Below are positions 52,511 to 62,253 of a stretch of DNA of 64,000 nt, piece by piece. Source of the DNA: an uncultured Lachnospiraceae bacterium (GTDB lineage: Bacteria > Bacillota > Clostridia > Lachnospirales > Lachnospiraceae); NCBI GenBank assembly GCA_947591155.1, contig CANQDA010000002.1:38052-102051 (forward strand), given 5' to 3'. Made by a program: the position numbers and the translations under genes. The notes beneath the pieces were generated by a model. It saw only the letters and a program-made list of their open reading frames with translations. It had not been told where the DNA came from and made no database searches. Every line of letters begins with the position of its first letter. The stretch's first letter is position 1.

Positions 52511-53401
52511 ATGAACATTTTACAGGAAATTGCGGAGAAAACAAAGGAGCGGATCGCCCGGGAGAAGGCATGTCTGCCTCTTGAGGAGCTTCGTCGGGAG
52601 GCGGAGCAGATCGCGGCGATGCAGACAAATTCAGCAAGGCAGGCAGGAAACCGTCTCAACAACGGCACAGACCGAGGCATGTCGGAAAACGCGATGCGGC
52701 TTGGAGGTCATGTCAGCCCGTTTGCGCAGGGAGAATTCCCATTCGCGCGTGCTCTGGCGCAGGAGGGCGTTTCTTTCATCTGCGAGGTGAAGAAGGCATC
52801 CCCCTCGAAAGGACTGATCGCGCCCGATTTTCCTTATCTGGAGATTGCGAAGGACTATGAGAATGCGGGCGCGTCGGCGATCTCCTGTCTGACCGAGCCG
52901 TTCTATTTTCAGGGACAGGATCAGTACCTGCGGGAGATTGCGCAGACGGTGCGGATCCCGGTGCTGCGCAAGGATTTCACGGTGGATGAGTACATGATCT
53001 ATCAGGCGAAGACGCTGGGCGCGTCGGCGGTTCTTCTGATCTGCGCGATTCTCGACGACGGACAGCTGTGTGCTTACGGACAGCTCGCGGCGGAGCTCGG
53101 TCTGTCGGCGCTCGTGGAGGCGCACGACGAGGAGGAGGTCGAGCGTGCACTGAGGGCAGACGCGAAGATCATCGGGGTCAACAACCGCGATCTGCGGACT
53201 TTTACCGTCGATATCAACAACAGCCTGCGGCTGCGTCGTCTGGTGCCGAAGGAGATTTTGTTTGTGTCAGAGAGCGGGATTCGCACGGCGGAAGACATCC
53301 GGAACCTGCGCGAGAACGGCACGGACGCGGTGCTGATCGGCGAGACGCTGATGCGCTCCAAAGAGAAGGAGCGGCTGCTTAAAGAGTGGCGCAATGCGTA
53401 G
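52511..53401 (+). CDS. trpC: Indole-3-glycerol phosphate synthase
   Basis: Closes the indole ring. It is 296 residues, a TIM barrel with FICEVKKASPSKGLI (Lys pair), LRKDFTVDEYMI (catalytic Lys/Asp), LVEAHDEEEVERA, GVNNRDLRTF and SESGIRTAEDI. Length exceeds the usual about 260 because of a hydrophilic insert (about residues 42-80, ARQAGNRLNNGTDRGMSEN) between the N-terminal helix and strand 1. The ATG is at 52511, after ACAGGAAA. A 113-bp gap follows trpD, larger than the others in the operon. Confidence 0.95.
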   Translation: MNILQEIAEKTKERIAREKACLPLEELRREAEQIAAMQTNSARQAGNRLNNGTDRGMSENAMRLGGHVSPFAQGEFPFARALAQEGVSFICEVKKASPSKGLIAPDFPYLEIAKDYENAGASAISCLTEPFYFQGQDQYLREIAQTVRIPVLRKDFTVDEYMIYQAKTLGASAVLLICAILDDGQLCAYGQLAAELGLSALVEAHDEEEVERALRADAKIIGVNNRDLRTFTVDINNSLRLRRLVPKEILFVSESGIRTAEDIRNLRENGTDAVLIGETLMRSKEKERLLKEWRNA

Positions 53402-53496
53402 ATTGACATATCTTTTCGGAGCTTTGGTGAAAAATGCTTCCGAAGATATTCTGTGCAGTTTGGCAGTGCTGTGAGGAAATGAAAGGTTTGTATGGA

Positions 53497-54123
53497 ATGG
53501 ATGGCAGACAAAAAGTAAAGATCAAGCTCTGCGGCATGAGCAGGCCGGAGGACGTCTTATGTGTCAACGAGGCGCGGCCGGATTTCTGCGGCTTTGTGAT
53601 CAACGTGCCAAGGAGCATCCGCAACGTGTCGCCGGAGCAGCTCCGTGAGCTGGTGAAGCTGCTCGATCCGGGGATCATTCCGGTCGGGGTGTTCCGTGAC
53701 GAACCGCTTGAGAGCGTGGAAGGATTTCTGCGCGAGGGCGTGATCCGAATGGCGCAGATCCACGGACACGAGGATGAGAATTATATTCGTGAGCTGAAGT
53801 CGCGGGGTGATTTCACCGTGATCCGGGCGTTTAATGAGCGGACGTTCGGCGAGGCGGAGAGAAGCTGCGCCGACTACGTGCTGCTCGATCACGGCGAGGG
53901 CGGCACCGGGGAGAGTTTTGACTGGACGATGACAGAAGGCATCCGGCGGCCTTTCTTCCTCGCGGGCGGCATCGGGCCGGATAATATCGAGGAGGCGCTG
54001 CGGCAGGTGCATCCCTGGGCGGTCGACATGAGCAGCGGTCTTGAGACGGACGGAAAAAAGGATCCGGAGAAGATCCTCGCGGCGGTGCGGGCCGTGCGGA
54101 GATGGAACGAGGAGCAGGATTAA
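53497..54123 (+). CDS. trpF: Phosphoribosylanthranilate isomerase
   Basis: Amadori rearrangement enzyme, 208 residues from the chosen ATG. KIKLCGMSRPEDVLCVNEAR carries the general base Cys, FCGFVINVPRSIRNVSPEQL follows, and VLLDHGEGGTGESFDW plus FLAGGIGPDNIEEAL form the phosphate-binding end (general acid Asp in LLDHG). ATG 53497 has AAAGG at 10 nt; the ATG at 53479 is an alternative with a too-close ribosome-binding site. Separate from TrpC. Confidence 0.94.
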   Translation: MDGRQKVKIKLCGMSRPEDVLCVNEARPDFCGFVINVPRSIRNVSPEQLRELVKLLDPGIIPVGVFRDEPLESVEGFLREGVIRMAQIHGHEDENYIRELKSRGDFTVIRAFNERTFGEAERSCADYVLLDHGEGGTGESFDWTMTEGIRRPFFLAGGIGPDNIEEALRQVHPWAVDMSSGLETDGKKDPEKILAAVRAVRRWNEEQD

Positions 54124-54149
54124 TTTATAGAGTACAACAGGCTGGGCTA

Positions 54150-54345
54150 AAAGGCAGAAAATGAGATATGATAGACAGGCTGGGGCAGAAAACGAGATAG
54201 GACAAACAGAACAGGGACAGAAGACAGAAACCGAGATAAGACAGAACAGAGACAGAAGACAGGAACTGAGATAAGACAGAACAGAGACGAAAGACGAAAT
54301 TGAGATAGGACAGGCAGAAGAGAGATGAAATAAGATATATTTTCA
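54150..54345 (+). repeat. Imperfect tandem purine-rich repeats between trpF and trpB
   Basis: About five diverged units of 30-40 bp, each containing GAGATARGACAG or close variants with CAGAAGACAG (for example GAGATAAGACAGAACAGAGA near 54232 and again near 54270). The sequence is almost free of T on this strand, has no reading frame of interest and no palindromic structure. It occupies nearly all of the 235-bp gap in an otherwise tightly packed operon. Confidence 0.75.
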
Positions 54346-54358
54346 GGAGGACAGGAGA

Positions 54359-55540
54359 ATGAGCGGAAGATTTGGAACGCACGGCGGGCAGTACATCCCG
54401 GAGACGCTGATGAACGCCGTGATAGAGCTTGAGGAAGCGTACAACCATTACAAGGACGACCCGGAGTTCAACCGCGAGCTGACGGAGCTGTTCAATGATT
54501 ATGCGGGCCGTCCGTCGCGGCTCTATTTCGCGAAGCGGATGACGGAGGACTTGGGCGGAGCGAAGATCTACCTGAAGAGAGAGGATCTGAACCACACCGG
54601 CGCGCACAAGATCAACAACGTGCTGGGGCAGGTGCTCCTCGCGAAAAAGATGGGAAAGACGCGCGTGATCGCGGAGACCGGCGCCGGACAGCACGGCGTG
54701 GCGACGGCGACGGCGGCGGCTCTGATGGATATGGAGTGCGAGGTGTTCATGGGCAAGGAGGACACGATCCGTCAGGCGCTCAACGTCTACCGGATGCGGC
54801 TTCTCGGCGCGCAGGTACACGCGGTGGAGAGCGGCACCGGGACGCTCAAGGATGCCGTTTCAGAGACGCTGCGCGAGTGGACGAAGCGGATCGACGACAC
54901 GCACTATGTGCTCGGTTCCGTGATGGGTCCTCACCCGTTCCCGACGATCGTGCGCGATTTTCAGAGCGTGATCTCGAAGGAGATCAAGGAACAGCTCATG
55001 GAGAAGGAAGGAAAGCTCCCGGACGCGGTGCTGGCCTGCGTCGGCGGCGGCTCGAATGCGATCGGAGCGTTTTATCACTTCATCGGGGACGAGAGCGTGC
55101 GGCTGATCGGCTGTGAGGCGGCAGGCCGCGGCGTGAACACGGCGGAGACGGCCGCGACGATCGCGACCGGGCGGCTCGGAATCTTTCACGGCATGAAGTC
55201 CTATTTCTGTCAGGATGAGTACGGGCAGATCGCCCCGGTGTACTCGATCTCAGCCGGGTTGGATTATCCGGGCATCGGGCCGGAGCACGCGTATCTGTAT
55301 GATAAGGGGCGCGCGGAGTACGTGCCGGTGACGGACGACGAGGCGGTCGAGGCGTTTGAGTATCTGGCGAAGATCGAGGGTATCATCCCGGCGATCGAGA
55401 GTGCGCACGCGGTGTCCTACGCGATGAAGCTCGCGCCGCAGATGCGCAAAGACCAGATCATCGTCATCAATATTTCCGGGCGCGGCGACAAGGACTGCGC
55501 GGCGATCGCGCGCTACAGAGGGGAGGATATCCATGAGTAA
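54359..55540 (+). CDS. trpB: Tryptophan synthase beta subunit
   Basis: Condenses indole with serine, PLP enzyme, 393 residues. The Schiff-base lysine is in [20 protein letters not shown] (Lys84), the phosphate cup is [12 protein letters not shown] and the indole channel glutamate is in [14 protein letters not shown]. It is of the TrpB1 type, co-encoded with trpA (8-bp overlap). GGAGGACAGGAG precedes the ATG. Confidence 0.97.
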   Translation: MSGRFGTHGGQYIPETLMNAVIELEEAYNHYKDDPEFNRELTELFNDYAGRPSRLYFAKRMTEDLGGAKIYLKREDLNHTGAHKINNVLGQVLLAKKMGKTRVIAETGAGQHGVATATAAALMDMECEVFMGKEDTIRQALNVYRMRLLGAQVHAVESGTGTLKDAVSETLREWTKRIDDTHYVLGSVMGPHPFPTIVRDFQSVISKEIKEQLMEKEGKLPDAVLACVGGGSNAIGAFYHFIGDESVRLIGCEAAGRGVNTAETAATIATGRLGIFHGMKSYFCQDEYGQIAPVYSISAGLDYPGIGPEHAYLYDKGRAEYVPVTDDEAVEAFEYLAKIEGIIPAIESAHAVSYAMKLAPQMRKDQIIVINISGRGDKDCAAIARYRGEDIHE

Positions 55541-56318
55541 GATACAGAAGGCGTTTGAAAACGGCAAGGCGTTTATCCCGTTTTTGACCTGCGGCGATCC
55601 GTCGCTGGAGGTCACGGAGAAACTGGTTTACGCGATGGAGGAGGCAGGCGCGGATCTGATCGAGCTCGGCATCCCGTTCTCGGATCCGACCGCGGAAGGA
55701 CCGGTGATTCAGGAGGCGAACATGCGCGCCCTCTCAGGCGGCGTGACGACGGACAAGATCTTTGACATGGTGCGAAGGATCCGTAAAAATACCCAGATCC
55801 CGATGGTGTTCATGACCTATGCGAACGTAGTTTATTCCTACGGGACGGAGCGTTTCGTGAAGACGGCCGCGGAGATCGGCATGGATGGGCTTATCCTGCC
55901 GGATGTTCCGTTTGAGGAGAAGGAGGAATTCAGCTCCGTGTGCGACGCGCATGGTCTGGCATTGGTCTCCCTGATCGCGCCGACTTCACACGAGCGGATC
56001 GCGACGATCGCGGCTTCGGCTGGGGGCTTTATCTACTGCGTCTCCTCGCTGGGCGTCACCGGCGTGCGCACGGAGATCACGACCGACGTCGGAGAGATGG
56101 TGCGTCTGGTGCGCGAGCACAGCAGTATCCCCTGCGCGATCGGTTTCGGTATCTCCACGCCGGAGCAGGCGAAACGCATGGCCGGGTATGCGGACGGTGT
56201 GATCGTCGGATCCGCGATCGTGAAGCTGTGCGGACAGTACGGCGCGGACTGCGTGCCGCATGTGGCAGAGTATGTGAAAGCGATGAAGGAGGCGGCGATT
56301 TCGGCGGAAGCGCATTGA
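55533..56318 (+). CDS. trpA: Tryptophan synthase alpha subunit
   Basis: Cleaves indole-3-glycerol phosphate and channels indole to TrpB. It is 261 residues: [20 protein letters not shown] with catalytic Glu44; the second acid position (E. coli Asp60) is Glu55 here, a form I recall in clostridial TrpA. Further blocks are [28 protein letters not shown] and [20 protein letters not shown]. The start overlaps trpB. It is the last trp gene; the terminator is at 56387. Confidence 0.96.
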   Translation: MSKIQKAFENGKAFIPFLTCGDPSLEVTEKLVYAMEEAGADLIELGIPFSDPTAEGPVIQEANMRALSGGVTTDKIFDMVRRIRKNTQIPMVFMTYANVVYSYGTERFVKTAAEIGMDGLILPDVPFEEKEEFSSVCDAHGLALVSLIAPTSHERIATIAASAGGFIYCVSSLGVTGVRTEITTDVGEMVRLVREHSSIPCAIGFGISTPEQAKRMAGYADGVIVGSAIVKLCGQYGADCVPHVAEYVKAMKEAAISAEAH

Positions 56319-56337
56319 GAAGCGCGCTATTTCTAGC

Positions 56338-56366
56338 TTGTATAATGCACGCGATTCTGCTATAAT
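56338..56366 (+). promoter_or_regulatory. Promoter upstream of the trp terminator, facing the binding-protein gene
   Basis: TTGTAT (56338-56343), 17 nt, TATAAT (56361-56366). Transcripts would start near 56373 and meet the hairpin at 56387-56418 after about 15-45 nt. Confidence 0.6.
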
Positions 56367-56386
56367 TTCATAAGACTATACAGACT

Positions 56387-56418
56387 GGGAATCACCATGG
56401 CTGTGATTCCCTTTTTTT
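56387..56418 (+). terminator. Terminator of trp operon, possibly also an attenuator of the next gene
   Basis: Perfect GGGAATCAC-CATGGCT-GTGATTCCC stem with seven T. It lies 24 nt before the next gene's start codon. Confidence 0.85.
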
Positions 56419-56441
56419 AGAAACGGAAAGGAATATTGACT

Positions 56442-57911
56442 ATGAAGAGAAGACGGATTCTTTTGTTTTCGTGCCTGACGGCCGTGGCGTTGCTCACGGG
56501 CTGTTCGTCCGGGAAATCTGAAGATGAAAAAACTGCGCTGGATCCTGATAATCCGACGAACATCACGGTGTGGCATTACTACAACGGCACGCAGCAGGCG
56601 GCTTTCGACCAGCTGGTGGAGGAGTTCAACCGCACGGTCGGCAAGGAGAAAGGTGTCTACGTGGAGGCCCACAGCCAGGGAAACGTAAGCGATCTGGAGA
56701 CCAGCGTGCTGGCCGCCTTCAACAAAGAAGTGGGGAGCAGCGAGCCGCCGGATATTTTCTCGTCCTACGCGGATACGGCCTACACGATCGAGCAGATGGG
56801 CGTGCTGGTGGATCTGGAAGATTATATGTCCGAGGAGGATATGGGGCAGTACGTGGATTCTTTTCTGGAGGAAGGGCGCATCGGCGCGGACGGAGAGCTT
56901 CGGATCTTTCCGACGGCCAAGTCGAGCGAGGTCTTCATGATGAGCCAGACCGACTGGAAGCCGTTCGCCGAAGCGACGGGCGCTTCTATTGACGACCTGG
57001 CTACCATGGAGGGCGTGGCCGAGACCGCCAAAGCTTACTATGAGTGGACGGACGCGCAGACCCCGGACGTGCCGAACGACGGGCAGGCGTTCTACGGGCG
57101 CGACGCGATGGCGAACCTGTTCATCATAGGTTCCATGCAGCTGGGGACAGAGCTCTTTCAGGTGGATGGGGACAAGGTGACCTTCCAGGTGAAGGAAGAT
57201 GTGATGAAGAAGATCTGGGACAGCTATTATGTACCGTTTGTGAAAGGATATTTCGCCGCCACCGGGCGTTTCCGCTCGGACGATGTGACGACCGGAGATT
57301 TGATCGCCTACACCGGCTCCACGACCTCGGCGAACTATTTCCCGAGCACGGTGGAGAGCGACGAGGGCAGCAGGGAGATCGAGTACCTGGTTCTTCCGGC
57401 TCCGATCTTTGAGGGCGGAGAGAACTACGCCGTCCAGCAGGGCGCCGGTATGGTGGTCACAAAGAGCACGCCGGAGCGGGAATACGCGTCCGTGCTCTTC
57501 CTAGAGTGGTTCACGCAGACGGAGAACAATCTGCTCTTCAGCTGCACTTCCGGTTATATGCCGGTCAAGAAGGACGCCTTCTCGAAAGAGAAGATGGACG
57601 CGGTGATCGAGGAGAACGATCTCGAGATCGATCCTAAGACCTACGATACCATGACGATCTGCTTTGACATGATGGAGGATTCAAAGCTGTACACCAACAA
57701 GGCGTTCGAGAACGGAGCCGCGGCGCGGAAGGTGCTGGAGTACAATCTTTCCGACAAGGCTGTCGCGGATCGGGCGGCGGTGGAAGAGCAGCTTGCGAAG
57801 GGCGTCGATCTGGAAGAGGCCGCTGCTCCCTATGTGGACGACGAGGCGTTTCAGAGTTGGTTCGAGGAATTCGAGACGTCATTGGAGCAATCGGTAAAAC
57901 CGGCGGGGTGA
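56442..57911 (+). CDS. Solute-binding lipoprotein (family 1 type)
   Basis: A 489-residue extracellular lipoprotein: signal peptide with lipobox LLTGC (Cys near 21). The binding fold begins with NITVWHYYNGTQQAAFDQLV and has the usual C-lobe signals (AVQQGAGMVVTKSTPEREYA, FLEWFTQTENN). It resembles sugar-binding proteins, but the ligand is unknown. GAAAGGA is 9 nt before the ATG. No permease or ATPase gene follows; instead comes a sensor kinase, so it may present ligand to that kinase rather than to a transporter. Co-transcription with the kinase gene is probable, as the gap has no terminator. Confidence 0.9.
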   Translation: MKRRRILLFSCLTAVALLTGCSSGKSEDEKTALDPDNPTNITVWHYYNGTQQAAFDQLVEEFNRTVGKEKGVYVEAHSQGNVSDLETSVLAAFNKEVGSSEPPDIFSSYADTAYTIEQMGVLVDLEDYMSEEDMGQYVDSFLEEGRIGADGELRIFPTAKSSEVFMMSQTDWKPFAEATGASIDDLATMEGVAETAKAYYEWTDAQTPDVPNDGQAFYGRDAMANLFIIGSMQLGTELFQVDGDKVTFQVKEDVMKKIWDSYYVPFVKGYFAATGRFRSDDVTTGDLIAYTGSTTSANYFPSTVESDEGSREIEYLVLPAPIFEGGENYAVQQGAGMVVTKSTPEREYASVLFLEWFTQTENNLLFSCTSGYMPVKKDAFSKEKMDAVIEENDLEIDPKTYDTMTICFDMMEDSKLYTNKAFENGAAARKVLEYNLSDKAVADRAAVEEQLAKGVDLEEAAAPYVDDEAFQSWFEEFETSLEQSVKPAG

Positions 57912-58090
57912 CAACAACACATGTCGGTCTGACAGAAAATGAAGATAAAACAACGGATACTAATTGTAAAAAAGGAAAAACAAAGAGCAGTTCTGACAAA
58001 AGCAGGCAGATAGATAAAATATGTGATAATCGGGAATAAGGAAGAGTCTTGGCAGAAATACAACGTGATTGCGAGAAGGAGGTGGGCGAA

Positions 58091-61000
58091 ATGGAGCAAA
58101 AACAGAGCCGGGGCCGGCGTATCTTCTGGCTTGTGCTGATCCCGCTGCTCCTTCTGGTGATCATGCAGGCCGCCCTCTCTTTCGGGACGGTCATCCGCGG
58201 CGGGACGTTTTCCACGCTCCGCAGCTACGCGGTGGACCGGCTGAGCCAGGTGACGGGGACCCGCCAGATCATTCTGGAAGGCCAGATGGTTCGGCAGTGG
58301 TCCGAGATGGACGAGGAGTACGCGACGGCGAATCAGATGCTGTCCGAATTGCTGGATGAGAGAAGGGTCAGCCTGCAGGAGTTTCTCGCCGACGAGGAGC
58401 TGCAGGAAGCATACCTGGCCTCCATGCTGCCCACATGGGGCTACATGATGCGGAAAAATTCCGTTACCGGCGCTTTTCTTGTGCTGGCGCAGGAGGAGAT
58501 CGAGAAACAGGGCGGAGCGCTGAGCGCGCTCTATCTGCGCGACGGAGATCCGGAAACGCATCCGGCCGACTACTCCGACTTGATGCTGACGATCGGTCCC
58601 TCCGAGGTATCTCAGACCTATCAGATTCCTCTGGACATCGACTGGAAGACCAGGCTTACTCTGGAGCCGCAGGGAAGCCGGGAGGCAGATCAGTTCTTCT
58701 ACGCGCCGTATCTTGCCGGAGCCGAGTATCCGCAGCAGGACGCGGCCGATCTGTGTTTCTGGAGTCATCCGTTCTGCCTTGAGGACAATCCCAACGATCC
58801 CTATCAGATGATCACCTGCTCGATTCCCCTGACTACGGACGAGGGGGAAGTCTGGGGCGTGATGGGCGTCGAGATCTCCCTGACGCATCTGAGCGAAAGT
58901 TTGCCTTACCAGGAGGTGGATTCCGACCAGAGGGGCGGGTATCTGCTGCTGGAACGCTCCGGCGAGGAGAGTTACCGCCTGATCCACGCGGCCGGTCCGG
59001 TAGCCGGACAGCTGGCTTTGGACATGGAAGAGATCACTCCGGTTTCCGCGGGAGTAGAGGATCTGTTTTCGGTCGAGCACGGCGACCACAGGGATTATCT
59101 GGTACTGCAGCCCTTGCGCCTGTACAACACAAACACGCCGTTTTACAAGCAGAGCTGGTATCTGGCCGGCGTGGAGCCCCACGCCGCTCTTTTCGGCATC
59201 AGCGACACGCTTTCCAGAGTGTTTGTCATCGCCACGCTGCTTTCTCTGGCGGTGGCTGCCATTCTGGCGTTTTTTGTAGTCCGGCATGTGACCGGGCCGA
59301 TCCGGCGGCTGTCCTCCTGCATCCAGAACAGCTCCGAAAATGAACTGGGAGAATTCCCGCCCAGCCGCATCGCTGAGGTGGACGAACTTTACGGCACGAT
59401 CCGTCATCTTACTGACCGCCAGAAACAGACGGAGTACGATCTGCTGGAGGAAAAAGAGCGCTATCGCATGGCGCTGCAGAGCAGCTCCGATATCCTGATC
59501 TCTCACGATCTGGATCACGACAAGGCGATATTCTACAATCTGGACGGGAGCGGCCGGGAAGAGCTGAGGGAAGGCCTGCTGGAGAAAGCCCATACGCGCG
59601 ATTACATTCATCCGGACGACAGGCGTATTCTGCTGGCACGGCTGGCCGAGGCGGGAGGCGAGCTGTCTGTTTCCTTCCGGGTCGATTTCTCCGGGCAGGC
59701 GAAGGATTATCGCTGGTACGAGCTGACCGGACGGATCATGCCCGCAGGAGAGGGGCGGCCGAGAACGCTCATCGGGGCGCTGCACAACATTCACGATCAG
59801 AAGCTGCAGGAGACCGCGGCTTACGAATCCCTTCACCGGGATTCCCTCACCGGACTGTACCGACGCGCGTCCGGGGAGGATATCATCCGCAGCAACATCC
59901 AGTCGGGATACGGCGGCTGCCTGATCCTTCTGGACGTTCGGGCGATGGGAGAACTCAATGAGAAGATGGGCGTCGTGGCCGGAAACACGGTTCTGGAGGA
60001 ATTGGGTCATCTTCTACAGTCCTGGCAGGAGAGGGAGGCCTCTTCCCAGAGCGTACTGCTGCGCCTCGGCGGCGACGAATTCCTGCTCTGGCTGGAGGAT
60101 TGGGAGCGGACTGCAGCGCAGCAGGCCGCGGAAGAGCTGTGCCGCCTGGCGGAGCAGTTGTATGCGGACGGAGCGTTTAACGTCCGCTTTGCCTGCGGCT
60201 GCGCACAGTCGAAAGAAGGGGAGAGATATCCTTCTCTGTTGGAGCGGGCCTGCAGGGCGCTTTCTACCGCAAAGACGAGAGACAGTGGAATTTTCTGGGC
60301 GGAAGACGAGAACATAGCTGCCCGGACAGCGCATGCGGATGCCGGTTCAGACAGGGAGAATGTTCAGACTAGTTCGGGCAGGGGGAATGCCCAAACTGGT
60401 TTAGACGGGGAGAATGCCCAGACTAAAGATGGGAATACTGCTCTGACAGGGGATGTGATCACCCCGATCGAATATACAGCTTCTACTTACCGGGGAATCC
60501 TGCCCCTGACCTTCGCCCTGTTCGACCGGGGCGGCGAAGTGGGAGACGTGCTGTCGGTACTGTTCCCGAAGCTCGGCCGGGAGCTGGGCGCCTGCGATAT
60601 CATCTTGTCACAGGTGAGCCGAGACTTTTTCACGGTCGCCGTTACCTATCAGTGGCACAGCATCGCAAAACGGGAGACGGTTCAGAAGAAAGAGCCGGAA
60701 ATGCTCCATTATTCGGCCGAAGAGTTTTCCGCCCTGGAGGCAGGGCTGTGGTCCGACGAGCCGATTTTCCGAAACGTCGGGGAATTGAGCGAGGAGCAGC
60801 GCCGCTTCCTACGGGCGGTCGACGGACGGGAAGGCTGGGCTTTCCCGCTCTACGACAGTGGCAGCTATATGGGCGCGCTTCTCTTCCTGCGGCAGCCGGG
60901 AGAAGAAGCCGATCCCATGAACGATAAACAGAAAGGGCAGCTTCACGAGGTGGTCAAGGTGATCGAGGCCAATCTGAACCGCCAGCGCTACGACGTCGCC

Positions 61001-62131
61001 AGCCGGGCGAAGAGCGATTTCCTCTCCCGGATGAGCCACGAAATCCGCACGCCGATGAATGCGATCATCGGCATGACATATATTGCCAAAACGCATACGG
61101 AGGATCAGAAAGCCGTTGCGGCCGATCTGGACAAGATCGATCAGTCTTCCCAGTATCTGCTCGGTCTGCTCAACGACATCCTCGACATGTCCCGGATCGA
61201 GAGCGGGAAAATGACGATAGAACATGTGCCCTTCGATCTGGCGCATCTATTGGACGGAGTGGGCGATCTGATCCGTCCGCAGACGCAGGCCAAAAATATC
61301 CGTTATATTCTGGACGCTGAGATCAGCCATCCGTGGGTGGAGGGAGACACCCTGCATCTGAATCAGGTGCTCATCAATCTGCTGGGCAACGCGGTGAAGT
61401 TCACCCCGGAGGGCGGCTCCATCACATTGCGCGTGCGTCAGGAGGCTTCCGGTGAAGTATACTTTTCCGTGAAGGATACCGGTATCGGCGTCAGCCCGGA
61501 GAATCAGGAGCGCATCTTCCGTTCCTTCGAGCAGGCGGAGAAGAGCACGGGACGCCAGTACGGAGGTACAGGTCTCGGCCTTGCCATCAGCAGCCGTCTG
61601 GTGCGGATGATGGGCGGCGCGATCGAACTGGACAGCGCCCCGGGCAAGGGCAGCGATTTCCACTTCACAATCGCTCTGCCCAAATGCCAGTCCCCGCAGG
61701 AGACGATGGTCGCGGAGGAGGTTTTGTCGGAGCAGCCGAGTATCGAGGGCCTTCGCATCCTGTTGGTCGAGGACAACGAGCTCAACATCGAGATCGCTCA
61801 GTCCATTCTGGAGATGAACGGGGCGGAGGTCACGCAGGCGCACAACGGGCAGGAGGCGGTCGAGCATTTCACCGCCAGCAGTGCCGGCGACTTTGATCTG
61901 ATCCTGATGGATATTCAGATGCCGGTCATGGACGGCTTCGAGGCCACGAAGGCAATCCGCCGTCTGGATCACCCCCAGGCCGCGTCGATCCCGATCATTG
62001 CTCTGACCGCCAACGCTTTCGACGAGGACATGAAGCGCTCGGTGGAGAGCGGCATGAACGGACACCTGTCCAAGCCGCTGGACGTCGATCAGGTGCTCCG
62101 GGTCATCGCGCAGGCAGTCGGGAGAACGTAA
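58091..62131 (+). CDS. Hybrid sensor histidine kinase with PAS, GGDEF-like, GAF-like and receiver domains
   Basis: A 1346-residue membrane sensor. TM1 about 12-33, extracellular Cache-like domain to about 375, TM2 about 376-397, HAMP ([12 protein letters not shown]), PAS (about 460-580), GGDEF domain (about 585-735, [11 protein letters not shown] with GGDEF at 660-664), a repetitive Gln/Asn/Gly linker, GAF-like domain (about 810-955), HisKA (HEIRTPMNA, His983), HATPase ([28 protein letters not shown]) and a receiver ([11 protein letters not shown], Asp1274). There is no output domain, so an HPt partner is needed. The GGDEF half lacks several substrate residues. ATG 58091 follows AAGGAGGTG; a TTG at 58049 is less likely. 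Confidence 0.93.
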   Translation: MEQKQSRGRRIFWLVLIPLLLLVIMQAALSFGTVIRGGTFSTLRSYAVDRLSQVTGTRQIILEGQMVRQWSEMDEEYATANQMLSELLDERRVSLQEFLADEELQEAYLASMLPTWGYMMRKNSVTGAFLVLAQEEIEKQGGALSALYLRDGDPETHPADYSDLMLTIGPSEVSQTYQIPLDIDWKTRLTLEPQGSREADQFFYAPYLAGAEYPQQDAADLCFWSHPFCLEDNPNDPYQMITCSIPLTTDEGEVWGVMGVEISLTHLSESLPYQEVDSDQRGGYLLLERSGEESYRLIHAAGPVAGQLALDMEEITPVSAGVEDLFSVEHGDHRDYLVLQPLRLYNTNTPFYKQSWYLAGVEPHAALFGISDTLSRVFVIATLLSLAVAAILAFFVVRHVTGPIRRLSSCIQNSSENELGEFPPSRIAEVDELYGTIRHLTDRQKQTEYDLLEEKERYRMALQSSSDILISHDLDHDKAIFYNLDGSGREELREGLLEKAHTRDYIHPDDRRILLARLAEAGGELSVSFRVDFSGQAKDYRWYELTGRIMPAGEGRPRTLIGALHNIHDQKLQETAAYESLHRDSLTGLYRRASGEDIIRSNIQSGYGGCLILLDVRAMGELNEKMGVVAGNTVLEELGHLLQSWQEREASSQSVLLRLGGDEFLLWLEDWERTAAQQAAEELCRLAEQLYADGAFNVRFACGCAQSKEGERYPSLLERACRALSTAKTRDSGIFWAEDENIAARTAHADAGSDRENVQTSSGRGNAQTGLDGENAQTKDGNTALTGDVITPIEYTASTYRGILPLTFALFDRGGEVGDVLSVLFPKLGRELGACDIILSQVSRDFFTVAVTYQWHSIAKRETVQKKEPEMLHYSAEEFSALEAGLWSDEPIFRNVGELSEEQRRFLRAVDGREGWAFPLYDSGSYMGALLFLRQPGEEADPMNDKQKGQLHEVVKVIEANLNRQRYDVASRAKSDFLSRMSHEIRTPMNAIIGMTYIAKTHTEDQKAVAADLDKIDQSSQYLLGLLNDILDMSRIESGKMTIEHVPFDLAHLLDGVGDLIRPQTQAKNIRYILDAEISHPWVEGDTLHLNQVLINLLGNAVKFTPEGGSITLRVRQEASGEVYFSVKDTGIGVSPENQERIFRSFEQAEKSTGRQYGGTGLGLAISSRLVRMMGGAIELDSAPGKGSDFHFTIALPKCQSPQETMVAEEVLSEQPSIEGLRILLVEDNELNIEIAQSILEMNGAEVTQAHNGQEAVEHFTASSAGDFDLILMDIQMPVMDGFEATKAIRRLDHPQAASIPIIALTANAFDEDMKRSVESGMNGHLSKPLDVDQVLRVIAQAVGRT

Positions 62132-62253
62132 GGCTCCATGCTGTGACAGGTACAGAGGAAATATCGGCATTAAGCTGTATAAAGATCGTGAGTTTACGAA
62201 AGTGGGAAAGGGAGAAACAGGGCTTCATGTGTGAAAGAAAAAGGAGAGGGACA

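Noticed and set aside
54150..54345. Tandem repeats near trpB considered as CRISPR or attachment site
   Set aside because: The units are adjacent, diverged and without spacers or dyad symmetry.
57857..58039. 60-codon frame in the gap after the first lipoprotein gene
   Set aside because: It starts inside the preceding gene in another frame, has a lysine-rich random composition and no ribosome-binding site.
57851..60010. 719-codon minus-strand frame opposite the binding protein and kinase genes
   Set aside because: It is a shadow of the hybrid kinase frame, with no signal or domain and no ribosome-binding site.
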